DNA of 64,000 nt from Leifsonia sp. Leaf264 (GCF_001422325.1 NZ_LMMR01000005.1:372001-436000), one strand, 5' to 3'. Shown: positions 1 through 7,785, counted from the stretch's first letter. Translations and numbers: made by a program. Notes: a model not told the origin generated them from the sequence alone.

Positions 1-711
1 ACGTTCGACGCCACCCAGCTCCTCATCGAAGAAGGCTCCGCCCTCCAGTCGTACTTCGACGGAACCACCGGCAGCGGAGGCGGAGCATCCCAGGAGTGGG
101 TCGGCGAGGAGGGGAAGTCCCCGTCTCGAGCGATGTCGCCCCTGCCCGCCGGAGCGGAATCATCACTCTCCGGAAACGACAGGGTCGCAACGGTCGGCGG
201 CACCGCCTGGAAGACCGACGGTGCACAGAGCATCCGGATCTCCGCCCTCGGTGACGGAACAGCCACGTCAGTGACCGTCGCGGGGAGTGGAGCGGGACTC
301 TCCGGCCATGGTGTGACATTGGAGCCGGGGAAGACCTACACGATGGTCGGCACCGCCCAGCTCAGCGTCACCCAGAAGGGAACGCTGGACTCTCGGGCCC
401 GCTCGATCGTGTTCGCAGACTCCACAACCGGGGACGCCGGCATCCGCTCCGATCAGCTCCCGAACGTCGTCGGCGCAGGCGATCTGCGTCTCACCTTCAC
501 GGTGAGCCCCTCAGCGACCTGGGCGACCATCCGGTTGTTCAACGGCGCATCCGTGGGGAACGGAGACGTGTCATGGGACCACCTCGCATTGATCGAAGGC
601 GAATACACCGGACCTGCGTTCAACGGCAACACCCCACGGACCGATCAGGTCCGGTACGACTGGGCAGGACCTGGCAACGCGAGCGCATCGACGATGCACC
701 GGTACCGGTGA
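1..711 (+). CDS. Phage minor tail protein, C-terminal part (partial)
   Basis: The frame is open from base 1, so the start lies outside the window and 236 residues are visible. A carbohydrate-binding-like beta-sandwich is suggested by stretches such as AWKTDGAQSIRIS and DVSWDHLALIEG. It is bracketed by two similar turns, LLIEEGSALQSYFDG (residues 7-21) and LALIEGEYTGPAFNG (from about 196), a pattern common at the C-termini of actinophage minor tail proteins, which probably contact the host surface. It ends just before the SAS of the next gene. Tail role is family knowledge; the sugar-binding fold is inference. Confidence 0.7.
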   Translation, partial: TFDATQLLIEEGSALQSYFDGTTGSGGGASQEWVGEEGKSPSRAMSPLPAGAESSLSGNDRVATVGGTAWKTDGAQSIRISALGDGTATSVTVAGSGAGLSGHGVTLEPGKTYTMVGTAQLSVTQKGTLDSRARSIVFADSTTGDAGIRSDQLPNVVGAGDLRLTFTVSPSATWATIRLFNGASVGNGDVSWDHLALIEGEYTGPAFNGNTPRTDQVRYDWAGPGNASASTMHRYR

Positions 712-718
712 AATGTTC

Positions 719-728
719 GCCACATGCC
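719..728 (+). promoter_or_regulatory. Type 1 SAS for the FtsK-like gene at 737
   Basis: GCCACATGCC; the ATG follows exactly 18 bases after the first G. No separate Shine-Dalgarno is seen, so a leaderless or near-leaderless mRNA is likely. Confidence 0.6.
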
Positions 729-736
729 CATAGAGC

Positions 737-1477
737 ATGACCAGTCCGTCGCCGACACCCTCGCATGGCGCCACGATTCTGATCGGGCAGCTGACAGGGA
801 ACCACATCCGTTCCTGCGCTCCGGCTCTGCCGTTCGGGCAGTCAGTCCGCGGGAGCCGTGACCTGTTCTACGACCCCGTGTCCCGGTCGAACCTGCTGCT
901 CGCCGGCCCCGCCCGGTCCGGGAAGTCGAACGCCGGCGATGTGCTCGCTGCGGTCGCCCGCGTCCAAGGAGCATCAGTTCTCGGGATCCGCGCCCAAGGG
1001 GTCGAGGATTCCCGATTCAGCTCATTCGCGAACGGGCTCGAGGACGCTGAGCGCATCATCGTGAACCTGTACACGGAGCTGCGGAAGCGGATGGCGACAC
1101 TGAAGAAGAAGGACCTCCGCTCCGTCGAATACCTTCCCGCCCGGCAGCAGCCGGAGCACATCTTCCTGTTCGTCGACGGGCTCGCAAAACTGCCGATGCA
1201 GACCAGCCTCCACGGGGAGGAGCTGAAGGAAGCCAGGTCGGAGTTCTACTCGTACCTGAAACGCGCCATCGACCTGCTTTCCCGTGTCGGTGTGCTGGTC
1301 CGCATCCATGTGATCGTCGTCACCGACCGTCCGGTCGCGAAAGCACCGTGGAACACCGGGGTGCTGAAGATGCGCACCGCCGGAAAAGGCACATTCGATG
1401 ACGGGTTCACCGTCCCGGAGTCCGTCGATGTGTGGCCTGCTCCGTCCGACCAGGAGCTCGTCGCGGAGCTCGTCTAG
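737..1477 (+). CDS. Soluble FtsK/SpoIIIE-like P-loop ATPase
   Basis: 246 residues without membrane segments. A Walker A motif GPARSGKSN lies near residue 57, and HIFLFVDGLAKL near 142 resembles Walker B but has Gly where the catalytic Glu is expected. The later VGVLVRIHVIVVTDRP stretch fits the FtsK core (strand plus sensor). It is much shorter than cellular FtsK and has no gamma domain. With the degenerate Walker B it may bind ATP but hydrolyse it poorly. It belongs to the same superfamily as the products at 56492 and 62386 and may work with them. Role in DNA or protein translocation is inference. Confidence 0.65.
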   Translation: MTSPSPTPSHGATILIGQLTGNHIRSCAPALPFGQSVRGSRDLFYDPVSRSNLLLAGPARSGKSNAGDVLAAVARVQGASVLGIRAQGVEDSRFSSFANGLEDAERIIVNLYTELRKRMATLKKKDLRSVEYLPARQQPEHIFLFVDGLAKLPMQTSLHGEELKEARSEFYSYLKRAIDLLSRVGVLVRIHVIVVTDRPVAKAPWNTGVLKMRTAGKGTFDDGFTVPESVDVWPAPSDQELVAELV

Positions 1478-1522
1478 GGCGGTCACCTCGAACCCGGCTC
1501 TGCTCGTCGTTCTGAGAACGTT

Positions 1523-1538
1523 CCGCGCATGAAGGTGG
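1523..1538 (+). promoter_or_regulatory. Type 2 SAS for the gene at 1583
   Basis: CCGCGCATGAAGGTGG, followed by a leader with a small hairpin (GGGCG 1546-1550, CGCCC 1554-1558) and an AAGGAC ribosome site. A GTTCTGAGAAC palindrome lies just upstream (about 1509-1519). Confidence 0.55.
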
Positions 1539-1582
1539 GGAAGAAGGGCGCCACGCCCACCCAGCCCAGACAAGGACCCCGA

Positions 1583-2107
1583 ATGTCAGTGAACCAAGCC
1601 GCCGCCCGCGTCGCCCGAGCCGAGAACAACCTCAAGGAGGCGACCGAGTTCTACTCGATCCCCATGGAGGAGCGGCTTCAGCCGCTGCATCGGAAGGCTC
1701 GCCGCGCTCACCTCACGGTCGTCTTCGGGCTCGTGGCCATCGCCGTCGGTGTGGTGGTCATCCTGGTGAACAGCAGCGGATTGGGCATCTTCGTCTCAAT
1801 CGCCGGCGTGCTCATTGCGGCCTTCGCAGGGGCGCATGCCGGTGACATCGGGGATGAGATCTACTCCATTGACAGGGACTACCAAGGACGCATCCCGACG
1901 GTCGAAGAGGCCACAGCTCGTGTCGCCAGCGCCAAGGAGAAGCTGACGAAGGAGGTCGAGAAGAAGGAAGCCGCTGACGCTCAGGAGGCAGCGGCCGCCC
2001 AGGAAGCGGCTGACGAGCTGGAGTTCCGACGGGTCATCCGCCGCCGCGTGATCGAAGGTGACCTGTCCGAAGAGTCGATCTCCGCGCTACTCGCGAAGCT
2101 CGCCTGA
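1583..2107 (+). CDS. Membrane protein with coiled coil, unknown function
   Basis: 174 residues. An amphipathic helical N-terminus (about 1-50) is followed by two membrane helices in the stretch LTVVFGLVAIAVGVVVILV ... GIFVSIAGVLIAAFAGA, then a charged Ala/Glu/Lys-rich coiled coil (about 115-160). I chose ATG 1583 because AAGGAC stands just before it; an in-frame ATG at 1529 lies inside the SAS leader and has no ribosome site. No family recognised. Confidence 0.7.
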   Translation: MSVNQAAARVARAENNLKEATEFYSIPMEERLQPLHRKARRAHLTVVFGLVAIAVGVVVILVNSSGLGIFVSIAGVLIAAFAGAHAGDIGDEIYSIDRDYQGRIPTVEEATARVASAKEKLTKEVEKKEAADAQEAAAAQEAADELEFRRVIRRRVIEGDLSEESISALLAKLA

Positions 2108-2122
2108 CGGTCACGCGGCAGT

Positions 2123-2140
2123 CCGCGCATGTAGGTGTCG
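2123..2140 (+). promoter_or_regulatory. Type 2 SAS for the gene at 2198
   Basis: CCGCGCATGTAGGTGTCG. The ATG inside it is followed at once by TAG, so it is not a start codon. Confidence 0.6.
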
Positions 2141-2145
2141 TAGAA

Positions 2146-2176
2146 GCCGCCGTCGGCGGCATCCTGTAGAACAGGA
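2146..2176 (+). promoter_or_regulatory. Two adjacent perfect hairpins in the 5' leader
   Basis: GCCGCC/GGCGGC (2146-2151, 2155-2160) is directly followed by TCCTGT/ACAGGA (2162-2167, 2171-2176). Both have 3-base loops and lie between the SAS and the ribosome site of the next gene. They could control translation or protect the mRNA end. Confidence 0.4.
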
Positions 2177-2197
2177 CCATCGATCGAAGGACCAGCC

Positions 2198-2536
2198 ATG
2201 CCTCAGCCTCTCACCGTGACCGACACCCTCCGTGACGTGCAGTTGGCCATCAGCGGCCGCCAAGCCGAAGCCCGCGCGGAGGTCTACGCTGTCCATCAGT
2301 ACCTGACCGGACTGTGGGCCGGCGGGAACCTCACTCCCAGCCATTCACTTCCGCAGCTGGAGACGGCCGAAGCGCGCCTGAAGGTGCTCACGCACGTCCT
2401 CGACTTCGGCACCACCTACGAGATGCTCCAGGAGCTGCACCGGGTCGCGATGCACAAACGCCACGACCCGGTCGGGTCGACCGCTGCAGCGTGGGAGGAA
2501 GTCTGGGCGACCCTCGGGGAGCTCGGCGTCGAGTGA
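2198..2536 (+). CDS. Hypothetical helical protein
   Basis: 112 residues, predicted almost fully alpha-helical, with no membrane segment or motif I recognise. CGAAGGACC lies 5-12 bases before the ATG. It is a single-gene unit between its own SAS and the convergent thymidine kinase gene. Confidence 0.65.
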   Translation: MPQPLTVTDTLRDVQLAISGRQAEARAEVYAVHQYLTGLWAGGNLTPSHSLPQLETAEARLKVLTHVLDFGTTYEMLQELHRVAMHKRHDPVGSTAAAWEEVWATLGELGVE

Positions 2537-2570
2537 CCACCGCCGACCATCAGCGTCACCGCATCACGGC

Positions 2571-3182
2571 TCAGACGGGCTGGAGAACCCCGCCGGACTC
2601 ACGCAGGTAGCACTTGCCGCACAGCGACTCGTACTCGACCGCCTGCCCGTCGATTGCGACCTGGTCGCCGTCGAACACGTAGGCGCCGTCGATGCGTCGA
2701 CCGTTGAACATCGCCTTCGAGCCGCACCTGCAGATCGTCTTCAGCTCCTCCAACGAGTGGGCGATCTCCAGCAGGCGGAGAGAGCCGGGGAACGCCTGGG
2801 TGCGGAAGTCGGTTCGGATGCCGTACGCGAGCACAGGGACGCCGTCGAGCAGGGCAACCCGGAGGAGGTCGTCGACCTGGGCGCCGGTGAGGAACTGCGC
2901 TTCGTCGACGATGAGGGCGGCGACATCCTGGCCATGCTCGTAGAGCACCGCAGCTCGGCGAGACGCGAACGCCTGTCGGAGGCCATCGTCAGGGGCGACG
3001 GTGAAGTCGACAGGACGGGACACACCGAGGCGGGACACCACCCGGGTGTCACCCTTCGTGTCCACAGCCGGCTTCACGAGCAGCACACGCTGTCCGCGCT
3101 CCTCGTAGTTGTACGCCGCCTGCAGCAGCGCGGTGGTCTTGCCGGAGTTCATCGCCCCGTAGCGGTAGTAAAGCTTCGCCAT
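2571..3182 (-). CDS. tdk: Thymidine kinase, TK1 type
   Basis: 203 residues. It phosphorylates thymidine to dTMP with ATP, feeding phage DNA synthesis. Visible motifs are the P-loop GAMNSGKTT (9-17), the VDEAQF Walker B-like motif (Asp93, Glu94), and a structural zinc site from Cys151, Cys153, Cys188 and Cys191; length is normal for the bacterial TK1 family. I chose ATG 3182, which has AAGGAG about 8 bases upstream. The in-frame ATG at 3224 lies inside the SAS and would add 14 residues the family lacks. It is transcribed against the flanking genes. Confidence 0.92.
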   Translation of the reverse strand: MAKLYYRYGAMNSGKTTALLQAAYNYEERGQRVLLVKPAVDTKGDTRVVSRLGVSRPVDFTVAPDDGLRQAFASRRAAVLYEHGQDVAALIVDEAQFLTGAQVDDLLRVALLDGVPVLAYGIRTDFRTQAFPGSLRLLEIAHSLEELKTICRCGSKAMFNGRRIDGAYVFDGDQVAIDGQAVEYESLCGKCYLRESGGVLQPV

Positions 3183-3219
3183 CGGGACGCGCTCCTTCTT
3201 GTTGTCGATTCGAGGAGGA

Positions 3220-3229
3220 GCCATGTGGC
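3220..3229 (-). promoter_or_regulatory. Type 1 SAS upstream of thymidine kinase
   Basis: Reads GCCACATGGC on the minus strand, about 40 bases before the chosen start, with a purine-rich leader between. Confidence 0.5.
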
Positions 3230-3242
3230 GGAGATCGGCGCC

Positions 3243-3275
3243 TCTTTACGAGAACCGCCCCCTCCTGCGTAAAGA
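3243..3275. promoter_or_regulatory. Spaced inverted repeat between divergent genes
   Basis: TCTTTACG (3243-3250) and CGTAAAGA (3268-3275) are perfect complements 17 bases apart, AT-rich for this genome, in the gap between thymidine kinase and the gene at 3371. This looks like an operator for a dimeric repressor, but a weak terminator stem is possible. Confidence 0.35.
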
Positions 3276-3349
3276 AGTCGCCGCTACGCCCGAACTCTTT
3301 CCGAGACGGCCGGCGGGTGCCCCCAGCACTGGAGATAGCGGGCGTCTGC

Positions 3350-3370
3350 GGCTCGCGATAGCTTCACGGG
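3350..3370 (+). promoter_or_regulatory. Leaderless promoter (-10 TAGCTT)
   Basis: GATAGCTT ends six bases before the ATG at 3371, the spacing expected for a vegetative -10 box with transcription starting at the A of ATG. No ribosome site is present. Confidence 0.5.
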
Positions 3371-3571
3371 ATGGCCATCCTCGTCTTCCTCGCTCTCGCC
3401 GGCGTCGTCATCCTCGTCGTCGGAACGCTCGCAGGATGGGCAATCGCGGTGTCGATCGGCGGACCCGTCGTCGACGTGACCCCTGAACCGAAGCCGGAGC
3501 CGATGGACCGCACCCCACGGTTCGCATCCCTGGCCGACCAGATGGCTGACGTCGAACGGAACCGCGACTAA
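3371..3571 (+). CDS. Small single-pass membrane protein
   Basis: 66 residues: an N-terminal membrane helix (about 2-27, LVFLALAGVVILVVGTLAGWAIAV), then a Pro/Glu linker and a charged cytoplasmic tail. Unlike its neighbours it has a canonical -10 box placed for leaderless expression, so host polymerase may read it early. Function unknown. Confidence 0.65.
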   Translation: MAILVFLALAGVVILVVGTLAGWAIAVSIGGPVVDVTPEPKPEPMDRTPRFASLADQMADVERNRD

Positions 3572-3579
3572 CCCGGTGC

Positions 3580-3589
3580 GCCACATGCC
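3580..3589 (+). promoter_or_regulatory. Type 1 SAS for the gene at 3615
   Basis: GCCACATGCC, but the position 18 bases on is AAC, not a start codon. The gene instead starts 35 bases on behind GAGGAG. Confidence 0.5.
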
Positions 3590-3614
3590 ATCAGGGCAAC
3601 CCCGAGGAGCCCCG

Positions 3615-3911
3615 ATGACCGCGCAAACCCCCACCACAGAGCAGCTCGCTGAACGTCTCGACTGGCTGGCTAACGCCCGCACCGAGTACCTCTCCCCTGA
3701 ACTGCGGAAGATCATCGCCGCCGACGAGAACTACTCCCACTGGGCCCAGTCGGAGGCCGACAAGACTCTCCTCGGGGAGATCTCCGGAATGAAGTCCGCA
3801 GCCCGGGCTCTCCGCGGTGCTGACATGCTCGGTTGGCTGCCGTCGTGGCGATGGGATGACTGGGAGCCGATCAACGACGGTGCGGCGCGAGTCCCAGCCC
3901 GTAGCAGCTGA
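3615..3911 (+). CDS. Hypothetical protein
   Basis: 98 residues, helical N-terminal two thirds and a Trp-rich C-terminal part (WLPSWRWDDWEP). ATG 3615 follows GAGGAGCCCCG; a GTG at 3576 in the same frame overlaps the SAS and lacks a ribosome site. It converges on the minus-strand gene ending at 3940. No family recognised. Confidence 0.65.
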   Translation: MTAQTPTTEQLAERLDWLANARTEYLSPELRKIIAADENYSHWAQSEADKTLLGEISGMKSAARALRGADMLGWLPSWRWDDWEPINDGAARVPARSS

Positions 3912-3939
3912 CGCCGCTACAGGGTTTCCGGTAGCCGGC

Positions 3940-4377
3940 TCAGCCTTCGGGCGATTCAGCGACTGCGGCCGTCTCTTGCTTCGCCGGCGCCGAGGTGCGG
4001 CTCTCATCAGCGACCGGTTCGCTGCCGAACTCAGACATCCACTTCACGATGGCTGCGTGCCCGGCGAGGGCGTCCGCTTCGGATGAGTACCGACGGGTTT
4101 CATGGTCGAAAGGTGCGGTGAAGTCAGGAGTCTGGGTGGTGCCGTCCTCGGATGCGTCGGCGCTGGCGAACACCATCGTCTCGAAGATCAGCGGCGCTTT
4201 GTTCGGATCCCGTCCGTGGTCGATCCCGAGGAGAACCGTCGACACCGTCGCTTTCGCGCCGTTCGGGGTGACGACGTCGGTGATCGCAACCCGGAAGTTC
4301 TTCTCCCAGTCCCCGTCGAGCGCAGCCCACTGCTCGAGGGTGATGGCCTCGCCGCGGCGGTTGTAGAACAAGGACAT
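3940..4377 (-). CDS. Hypothetical protein
   Basis: 145 residues, mixed alpha/beta, with an acidic, Ala-rich C-terminal tail. It starts MSLFYNRRGEAITLEQWAAL, which could form an N-terminal beta-hairpin. On the minus strand TACGAT ends seven bases before the ATG, a vegetative -10 box placed for leaderless transcription, and no SAS is present. Function unknown. Confidence 0.65.
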   Translation of the reverse strand: MSLFYNRRGEAITLEQWAALDGDWEKNFRVAITDVVTPNGAKATVSTVLLGIDHGRDPNKAPLIFETMVFASADASEDGTTQTPDFTAPFDHETRRYSSEADALAGHAAIVKWMSEFGSEPVADESRTSAPAKQETAAVAESPEG

Positions 4378-4415
4378 GCCCACGATCGTAGCGTGGGCGC
4401 CGGAAACGGTCAGGT

Positions 4416-4430
4416 CCGCGCATGTAGGAG
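4416..4430 (+). promoter_or_regulatory. Type 2 SAS opening the 4.4-7.8 kb gene run
   Basis: CCGCGCATGTAGGAG followed by GCGAAGAA. It is the only SAS before a run of eleven or twelve overlapping genes ending at 7781, so the run is probably one operon. Confidence 0.6.
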
Positions 4431-4458
4431 GCGAAGAACTGCCGCAACGGAGAACCCC

Positions 4459-4512
4459 GTGGTGCGAACACGTCGCCCTGATCCGTTGCATGCAGGTGAG
4501 GAGCGTCGGTGA
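4459..4512 (+). CDS. Leader micro-ORF, 17 residues
   Basis: GTG start about 40 bases after the SAS with GGAGAA six bases upstream. It encodes MVRTRRPDPLHAGEERR, and its TGA overlaps the GTG of the next gene (GTGA). It could be a real microprotein or a leader that couples translation. Confidence 0.4.
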   Translation: MVRTRRPDPLHAGEERR

Positions 4513-4679
4513 TCAAGTCGTCGAAGGACTACGACCAGAAGAACCTGCACGCGAACGGCTGCTCCTGCTGCAACACCAAGCAGGAACGCCGCACCGTGAA
4601 GAAGGCGACCAAGCGCAGGGAAGAGACCCGTTGGCGCCGCGAAACCCAAGACGAGAAACGAGGAGGCTCCGATGCCTGA
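4509..4679 (+). CDS. Small basic protein with Cys cluster
   Basis: 56 residues, rich in Lys and Arg, with a GCSCCNTK cluster near residue 17 that could bind zinc. GTG 4509 has AGGAG six bases upstream and overlaps the previous stop; a TGA at 4497 rules out an earlier start. Its own stop overlaps the ATG at 4672. Overlaps at both ends and a good ribosome site support a real gene; function unknown, nucleic acid binding possible. Confidence 0.65.
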   Translation: MIKSSKDYDQKNLHANGCSCCNTKQERRTVKKATKRREETRWRRETQDEKRGGSDA

Positions 4680-4911
4680 GGCAGCTGAGATCAAGGTTGG
4701 TGATGTCGTCCGCGGATTCGGTTGGGGCTTCTTCGGCCGCGACAGCATCGACGACAAGGAATGCATCCAGGTGGGTGTGCATAACGGCATCCGGTACGCC
4801 GTGTTCGCCACAAAGGAGTCCTTCTTCGTGTCCCCGATCACAGCTGTTTCCGGGCACGAACTGGATCGGCTAGAGGCCCTCCAGGCCGAAGCTGCGGAGG
4901 AGAGCCGATGA
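4672..4911 (+). CDS. Hypothetical protein
   Basis: 79 residues. KVGDVVRGFGWGFFGRDSIDD followed by beta strands resembles a small SH3-like barrel; the C-terminal 20 residues form a helix. CGAGGAGG precedes the ATG, and the end overlaps the next gene by four bases (ATGA). Confidence 0.7.
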   Translation: MPEAAEIKVGDVVRGFGWGFFGRDSIDDKECIQVGVHNGIRYAVFATKESFFVSPITAVSGHELDRLEALQAEAAEESR

Positions 4912-5432
4912 ACGCAACAGAGCGAACCGCTGAGCAGCAGCTCGCCGACGCCCGCGACTGGTTCCTCGCCAACCGGGAGGCGCTGTACCGGGCAACCCCG
5001 CACGTCGCCCGGCAGCTCGCCGAGGCCATCGACATGACCATCATCGACATCCCCGGAGTCTGCTCCCTCGACGAGCCCGAGGATGAGCTCCGCGGAGTCG
5101 TCGAGGATGCCGTCCGGAAGACGCTGGCGGAGTGGCACACCTTCGACGGAAGCCCCGCGCGCCTCACCTCGACCGGTGAGTTCACCGACGATGTCTGGGG
5201 CCGTGTCGAAGCCGCGCTTCCGACCATGGTTCACCGTCCGTCCGAGGTGCGCCCCACTAACCAGTCCGCCCAGCGGGAAGCGTTCGAGTCGCTGCAGCTG
5301 ACCCGCACCGTCAACGGTGTCGACGTGCCGTTCGACGCGAACGACCCCGCCTACTCGGTCGCGCTCGGAGTCGGGTACGCCATGTTCGACAAGGGGTACC
5401 GGGTGCGCCGCGCTGAGGAGGAGCGCCGATGA
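4908..5432 (+). CDS. Hypothetical protein
   Basis: 174 residues, mostly helical, soluble, no recognised motif. Its C-terminal part (AYSVALGVGYAMFDKGYRVRRAEEE) has the form 'small-residue helix, KGYR, basic tail', also seen in several genes here (AYAAGRRATL at 7200, NAFNHGRHKGVREAGDR at 7850). Four-base overlaps on both sides indicate translational coupling. Confidence 0.7.
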   Translation: MNATERTAEQQLADARDWFLANREALYRATPHVARQLAEAIDMTIIDIPGVCSLDEPEDELRGVVEDAVRKTLAEWHTFDGSPARLTSTGEFTDDVWGRVEAALPTMVHRPSEVRPTNQSAQREAFESLQLTRTVNGVDVPFDANDPAYSVALGVGYAMFDKGYRVRRAEEERR

Positions 5433-5785
5433 GGCACCTCCCCGAAGGCACATGCCTGCAGTGTGAACAGACCCGTGACGAAGTCCGCCGTGAGCACACC
5501 ATCTGCGGCATCGAAGGCGGCTACGAATACCGCGAGCTCATCGAGCAGTGGGACCGTCACCACTGGCGTGACTGGTCCGACGCCGAACTGCGAACCTTCG
5601 GCATCCGGGAGGAACGCTGGGCGGATATCCGCCGTCTCATCCTCGCCGACCTGGACTGGGTCGCCGTGGAAGAGCGGTGCGCCCGCGACGGTCACACCCC
5701 ACCAGACGATCTCGACGCGTCCGGTCGCTGCGCCACCTGCTTCAGCCTGATCCCTCAAATCGCGACCGCTGTGGAGGCACGATGA
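5429..5785 (+). CDS. Putative zinc-binding protein
   Basis: 118 residues with an N-terminal CLQC pair (near 9-12), a Trp-rich helical middle (WDRHHWRDWSDAEL) and a C-terminal CATC pair (near 106). The two pairs could form one zinc site. It overlaps its neighbours by four bases on each side. Function unknown. Confidence 0.7.
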   Translation: MRHLPEGTCLQCEQTRDEVRREHTICGIEGGYEYRELIEQWDRHHWRDWSDAELRTFGIREERWADIRRLILADLDWVAVEERCARDGHTPPDDLDASGRCATCFSLIPQIATAVEAR

Positions 5786-6150
5786 CCGCCGACTGGAAGC
5801 CGATCACCTACCCGCCGCTGAACGGTGCGATGGACCTCTCGACCGCCGACTGGCAGGAGTGGCGGTCCTCCCGCCGCTGCCGTGACTGCGGCCGCCAAGG
5901 TGCTCCCGGCCTCGACTCCCGCGGTGGAACCAACACCGCCGGCGGCGGCACCGCGTACGGGGTCTGCGACGACTGCTCACCCCTCGACGGGTGCGACGAA
6001 CGCTCCGCCCGACACCCCGAAGACATCCAGCCCGGCACGAAGCTCTCTCACTGGGGCGACCGGGTCACCGACACCGAACACGACCGGCTCCTGGCCCTCC
6101 AGGCCACCCGCCGCACCAACTACCTGAACACCACCGAAGGAACGAACTGA
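5782..6150 (+). CDS. Putative zinc-ribbon protein
   Basis: 122 residues. CRDCGRQG near residue 34 and CDDC near 65, separated by a Gly-rich loop, look like a zinc ribbon. ATG 5782 overlaps the previous stop (ATGA), and its TGA shares a base with the next ATG. Function unknown. Confidence 0.7.
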   Translation: MTADWKPITYPPLNGAMDLSTADWQEWRSSRRCRDCGRQGAPGLDSRGGTNTAGGGTAYGVCDDCSPLDGCDERSARHPEDIQPGTKLSHWGDRVTDTEHDRLLALQATRRTNYLNTTEGTN

Positions 6151-6746
6151 TGGCCGACCAGACCGACACCGCCGCCGCCGAACTCGCGCACCTCCGCGGG
6201 ATCGTCGCCGAGCTCACCGAATACTGGCTGCACGGCCCCGTCGGGAAGAACGACTACTACGTCAACGGGTTCCCCGACCGACTCTCCCAGCTCGGAGAGT
6301 TCTTCTCCGAGGACGCCGAGAAGGTCAACCGCGACATCCTGACCCGCGCCGGTGCCGGTGTGCCGGTGAGCACACACCCGGACGCCGAGACGATCGTCAC
6401 CTCGGCACAGAGGTACCTCCGCCAGTGTGGGTTCCTCCGCGCCGAACCGAACAAGTACGTGCTCACCGCCATCCTCTCCGGAGAGGAGTCTCCGTTCGAC
6501 CAGGCCGTCTCCGCTGAGCTGACCGCCGAGTTTGACCGACGTGTCGGCGTCATCGTCGACGTGATCACGGAGAACGGCGGGAGAGGGCCCGCCGGAGGGA
6601 TCATGCGCGAGACCGCCACCCGCCTCGGACTCGCCGACAACGAGACCGGCACCCTCTTCGACGAGGCGATCGCGAACAACCTGATTGGCGCTGAAGAACT
6701 GAGCGGCTGCATCATCGCCTACACCCTCGTGGACGACGCGCGATGA
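6150..6746 (+). CDS. Hypothetical helical protein
   Basis: 198 residues, predicted helical throughout, with no membrane segment and no motif I recognise. A possible HTH-like piece is IMRETATRLGLADNETGTLFDEAI (about 151-174), which could equally be plain helices. It starts in a TGATG overlap with the previous gene. Confidence 0.7.
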   Translation: MADQTDTAAAELAHLRGIVAELTEYWLHGPVGKNDYYVNGFPDRLSQLGEFFSEDAEKVNRDILTRAGAGVPVSTHPDAETIVTSAQRYLRQCGFLRAEPNKYVLTAILSGEESPFDQAVSAELTAEFDRRVGVIVDVITENGGRGPAGGIMRETATRLGLADNETGTLFDEAIANNLIGAEELSGCIIAYTLVDDAR

Positions 6747-6967
6747 CCGCCGAGTGGATCCGCCGCAACTACCGCGTCCCGGTGAAACGCGGCCAGCGCG
6801 TCACCGTCGAAGGCCGGTGGGGCACTGTCGTGTCGTTCCCCGCCCAGTACATCGGTGTGAGGTTCGACGGTGAGAAGCGCACCTCCCGGTGCCACCCCAC
6901 CTGGGAGGTCGACTACCACCCGCAGCGATCAGACCCGGCTAAGGCTGCCCCCGAGGTGCTCGCATGA
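6743..6967 (+). CDS. Small SH3-like beta-barrel protein
   Basis: 74 residues. VKRGQRVTVEGRWGTVVSFPAQYIGVRFDG reads as a KOW/SH3-type barrel of a kind often found in small phage proteins. Four-base overlaps on both sides. Possibly nucleic acid or protein binding; function unknown. Confidence 0.7.
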   Translation: MTAEWIRRNYRVPVKRGQRVTVEGRWGTVVSFPAQYIGVRFDGEKRTSRCHPTWEVDYHPQRSDPAKAAPEVLA

Positions 6968-7203
6968 GCGCCCTGAAGACGGCCCACGGCGGTGACAACT
7001 TCTCCACCTGGACGATCAGCCACACCGGCGACGGCTACGACATCCTCGTCAGCTCAACGCTGGAGACGGAACGTCAACCCAACCCGGCCGGCTGGGGGCC
7101 GAAGACGATCGCCGAGGAGCACATCTCCGACCCGATCGGCCACCAAGCCATCGACCGTGCCATCGCATTGGCCGCCGAGTACGAGAACAGGATGACCGCA
7201 TGA
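6964..7203 (+). CDS. Hypothetical protein
   Basis: 79 residues; a beta-rich first half (FSTWTISHTGDGYDILVSS) and a helical C-terminus. It overlaps both neighbours by four bases. No family recognised. Confidence 0.65.
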   Translation: MSALKTAHGGDNFSTWTISHTGDGYDILVSSTLETERQPNPAGWGPKTIAEEHISDPIGHQAIDRAIALAAEYENRMTA

Positions 7204-7781
7204 ACGCCGACCGCCGCCGCGCCAAGCTGACCACTGAGGCGTACAACGAGGTGACCGACTCGGACTTCACCCCGGAATCCATGCAGGCTGCAGTGGAGAA
7301 GCTGTACGACGCCGCATACGCCGCCGGCCGCCGCGCCACCCTGAAGGAGGTTCGGGACGAGATCAGGACGATCCCCTGCTGGATCGCACCGACCGGCGCG
7401 AACGGGTTCGACGTCGACGGGAACGAACGCCAGATCGTCCTCGACTACCTCGACGAAGCGATCACCCCCGGGTCCGTCGCCTCGAAGGTGCCGGCTCGGC
7501 GCAAGCCGGTGCGCATCCCCGCGGCGTCACCTGTCGAAGCGCCTAAGCCAGCCGAGGATCAAGGGCGCACCAAGGTGCTGCGCCGGCCGCCGATGTGGGG
7601 CCTCACCCTGATCGATCCGTCCGGGAAGTACGGCCAGCACAACGCGTTCGTCGAGTTCGGTGAGACCGCAGAGGAGGCGATGGCCAGCGCGATCGGCCGG
7701 TACCGACCTGCCGGCGGTGGGCACGCGGCCGCAGACCCGGCAAACCCGCCGTACCTGATGTCGCCTGCCATCGACCGGTGA
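7200..7781 (+). CDS. Hypothetical protein
   Basis: 193 residues in two parts: a helical N-terminal domain (1-100, with LYDAAYAAGRRATLKEV) and a C-terminal beta-rich part after a Pro/Ala/Lys linker (about 100-130), including WGLTLIDPSGKYGQHNAFVE. It is the last gene of the coupled run that begins at 4459; the next SAS starts five bases after its stop. Confidence 0.7.
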   Translation: MNADRRRAKLTTEAYNEVTDSDFTPESMQAAVEKLYDAAYAAGRRATLKEVRDEIRTIPCWIAPTGANGFDVDGNERQIVLDYLDEAITPGSVASKVPARRKPVRIPAASPVEAPKPAEDQGRTKVLRRPPMWGLTLIDPSGKYGQHNAFVEFGETAEEAMASAIGRYRPAGGGHAAADPANPPYLMSPAIDR

Positions 7782-7785
7782 GTGC

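Noticed and set aside
3183-3224. Fourteen-residue N-terminal extension of thymidine kinase
   Set aside because: The upstream ATG is part of the SAS and lacks a ribosome site; ATG 3182 has AAGGAG and matches the family start.
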